5,759 nt of DNA. Origin: Candidatus Omnitrophota bacterium (GTDB lineage Bacteria; Omnitrophota; Gorgyraeia; Zapsychrales; Zapsychraceae). Position numbers and translations under genes: made by a program. Positions 5,248-5,759 of this stretch are shown here, one piece after another; within the stretch, counting starts at the first letter, position 1; every line of letters starts with the position of its first letter. The notes under the pieces are model-generated. The model saw only the letters and a list, made by a program, of their open reading frames with translations. It was not told where the DNA came from and did no database searches. The stretch covers positions 1 to 5,759 of the forward strand of contig JAGYNW010000142.1 of NCBI GenBank assembly GCA_018399915.1. Reading direction: 5' to 3'.

Positions 5248-5759
5248 ATGAAGTGTTCCGATTGTAACCATGAACTAAAACAAACAACTTTTAAAGGAAT
5301 TAAAGTCGATACTTGCCCTGCGTGTAAAGGCCGCTGGTTTGACAGAGATGAACTTAAAAAAGCCAAAGACAATACGGATGAGGATCTCCGCTGGTTAAAT
5401 TTTGACCCTTTCGGACAAAAGACAGATGAGCTTTCGGTGCCGTCAGAAAAGAAAAAATGCCCCAAATGCCAAACGCTTATGGAATCCCTGCATTATGATA
5501 AATCTGACGTGCTTATCAATAAATGCGATGACTGCCACGGCGTTTGGCTTCATCATGGGGAATTCCAGAAGATCATCCGTTATTTGGAAAATATCGTTTC
5601 ACGCCTTTCTGCCTCAGAGATAATGGTCGATTCCGTAAAACAACTATTTGAAGTCATACGGAAAAACCCGGAAGAAAGAGAAACAGAACTAAAAGACTTC
5701 ATGGCAATTTTTAAAATCTTAAACCTTAAAGATGGCGGATCATTTTCTTTTCTTGTAAA
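5248..5759 (+). CDS. Double zinc-ribbon (zf-TFIIB type) protein, 3' end outside the window
   Basis: The reading frame is open for 170 codons from the ATG at 5248 to the window edge with no stop, so the gene is partial at its 3' end. It carries two copies of the zf-TFIIB-type zinc ribbon. The first has Cys3, Cys6, Cys23 and Cys26 followed by KGRWFDRDEL (27-36). The second has Cys71, Cys74, Cys93 and Cys96 followed by HGVWLHHGEF (97-106). A charged linker (about 37-70) separates them. After the second ribbon comes a long, probably helical, charged stretch (about 106-161), then GGSFSFLV at the edge. No signal peptide is visible, so a cytoplasmic N-terminus is expected. Bacterial proteins of this family are common but mostly of unknown function; zinc binding is likely, while DNA, RNA or protein binding is open. 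Its own promoter and strong ribosome-binding site set it apart from the upstream operon. Confidence 0.85.
   Translation, partial: MKCSDCNHELKQTTFKGIKVDTCPACKGRWFDRDELKKAKDNTDEDLRWLNFDPFGQKTDELSVPSEKKKCPKCQTLMESLHYDKSDVLINKCDDCHGVWLHHGEFQKIIRYLENIVSRLSASEIMVDSVKQLFEVIRKNPEERETELKDFMAIFKILNLKDGGSFSFLV
5304..5313 (+). repeat. Direct repeat AGTCGATACT, copy 2 (within the zinc-ribbon gene)
   Basis: Exact second copy of the 10-mer found beside the promoter at 5136-5145. It lies in codons 19-22, encoding Lys-Val-Asp-Thr just before Cys23. Coding constraint alone could explain it. Confidence 0.3.

Noticed and set aside
5211..5623. Open frames on the - strand (5211-5465) and in another + frame (5402-5623)
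   Set aside because: Both overlap the zinc-ribbon gene, whose two four-cysteine motifs and strong ribosome-binding site clearly identify the true frame.

Overview
This is a short, compact bacterial window with every supported gene on the + strand. It holds five complete genes (fabF, leuB, asd, truA and a ttcA-like gene) followed by a sixth gene that runs off the right edge. The products are ordinary bacterial housekeeping enzymes. The leuB-asd-truA order is, from memory, seen in some deltaproteobacteria and related environmental lineages. The LeuB and TtcA variants also recall deep-branching or uncultured diderm bacteria such as Omnitrophota-like genomes. That placement is a tentative inference; no marker in the window fixes the phylum.

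Layout: 1-58 is a leader with a perfect AT-rich hairpin and possibly the tail of an upstream gene. 59-1303 is fabF (elongating ketoacyl-ACP synthase). 1325-2437 is leuB (3-isopropylmalate dehydrogenase family). 2482-3480 is asd (aspartate-semialdehyde dehydrogenase). 3563-4318 is truA (tRNA pseudouridine 38-40 synthase). 4321-5067 is a ttcA-like gene (tRNA C32 thiolase family), starting 2 nt after the truA stop, or overlapping it by 4 nt if a TTG start is used. 5068-5247 is the only sizeable intergenic region and carries a strong-looking extended -10 promoter and a leader hairpin. 5248-5759 is the start of a two-zinc-ribbon (zf-TFIIB type) protein.

Gaps between the first five genes are 21, 44, 82 and 2 nt with no convincing terminator between them, so they probably form one transcription unit. 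That unit would mix fatty-acid elongation, leucine synthesis, the aspartate-family branch (lysine, threonine, methionine, diaminopimelate) and two modifications of the tRNA anticodon arm. The last gene looks transcriptionally separate: it has its own promoter, a roughly 85-nt leader and the only textbook Shine-Dalgarno sequence in the window.

I found no mobile element, CRISPR array, tRNA or rRNA gene, and nothing that amounts to a clearly new system. The most interesting places are the promoter and leader of the zinc-ribbon gene, the variant cofactor loop and inserted segment of LeuB, and the short TtcA variant tightly coupled to truA.
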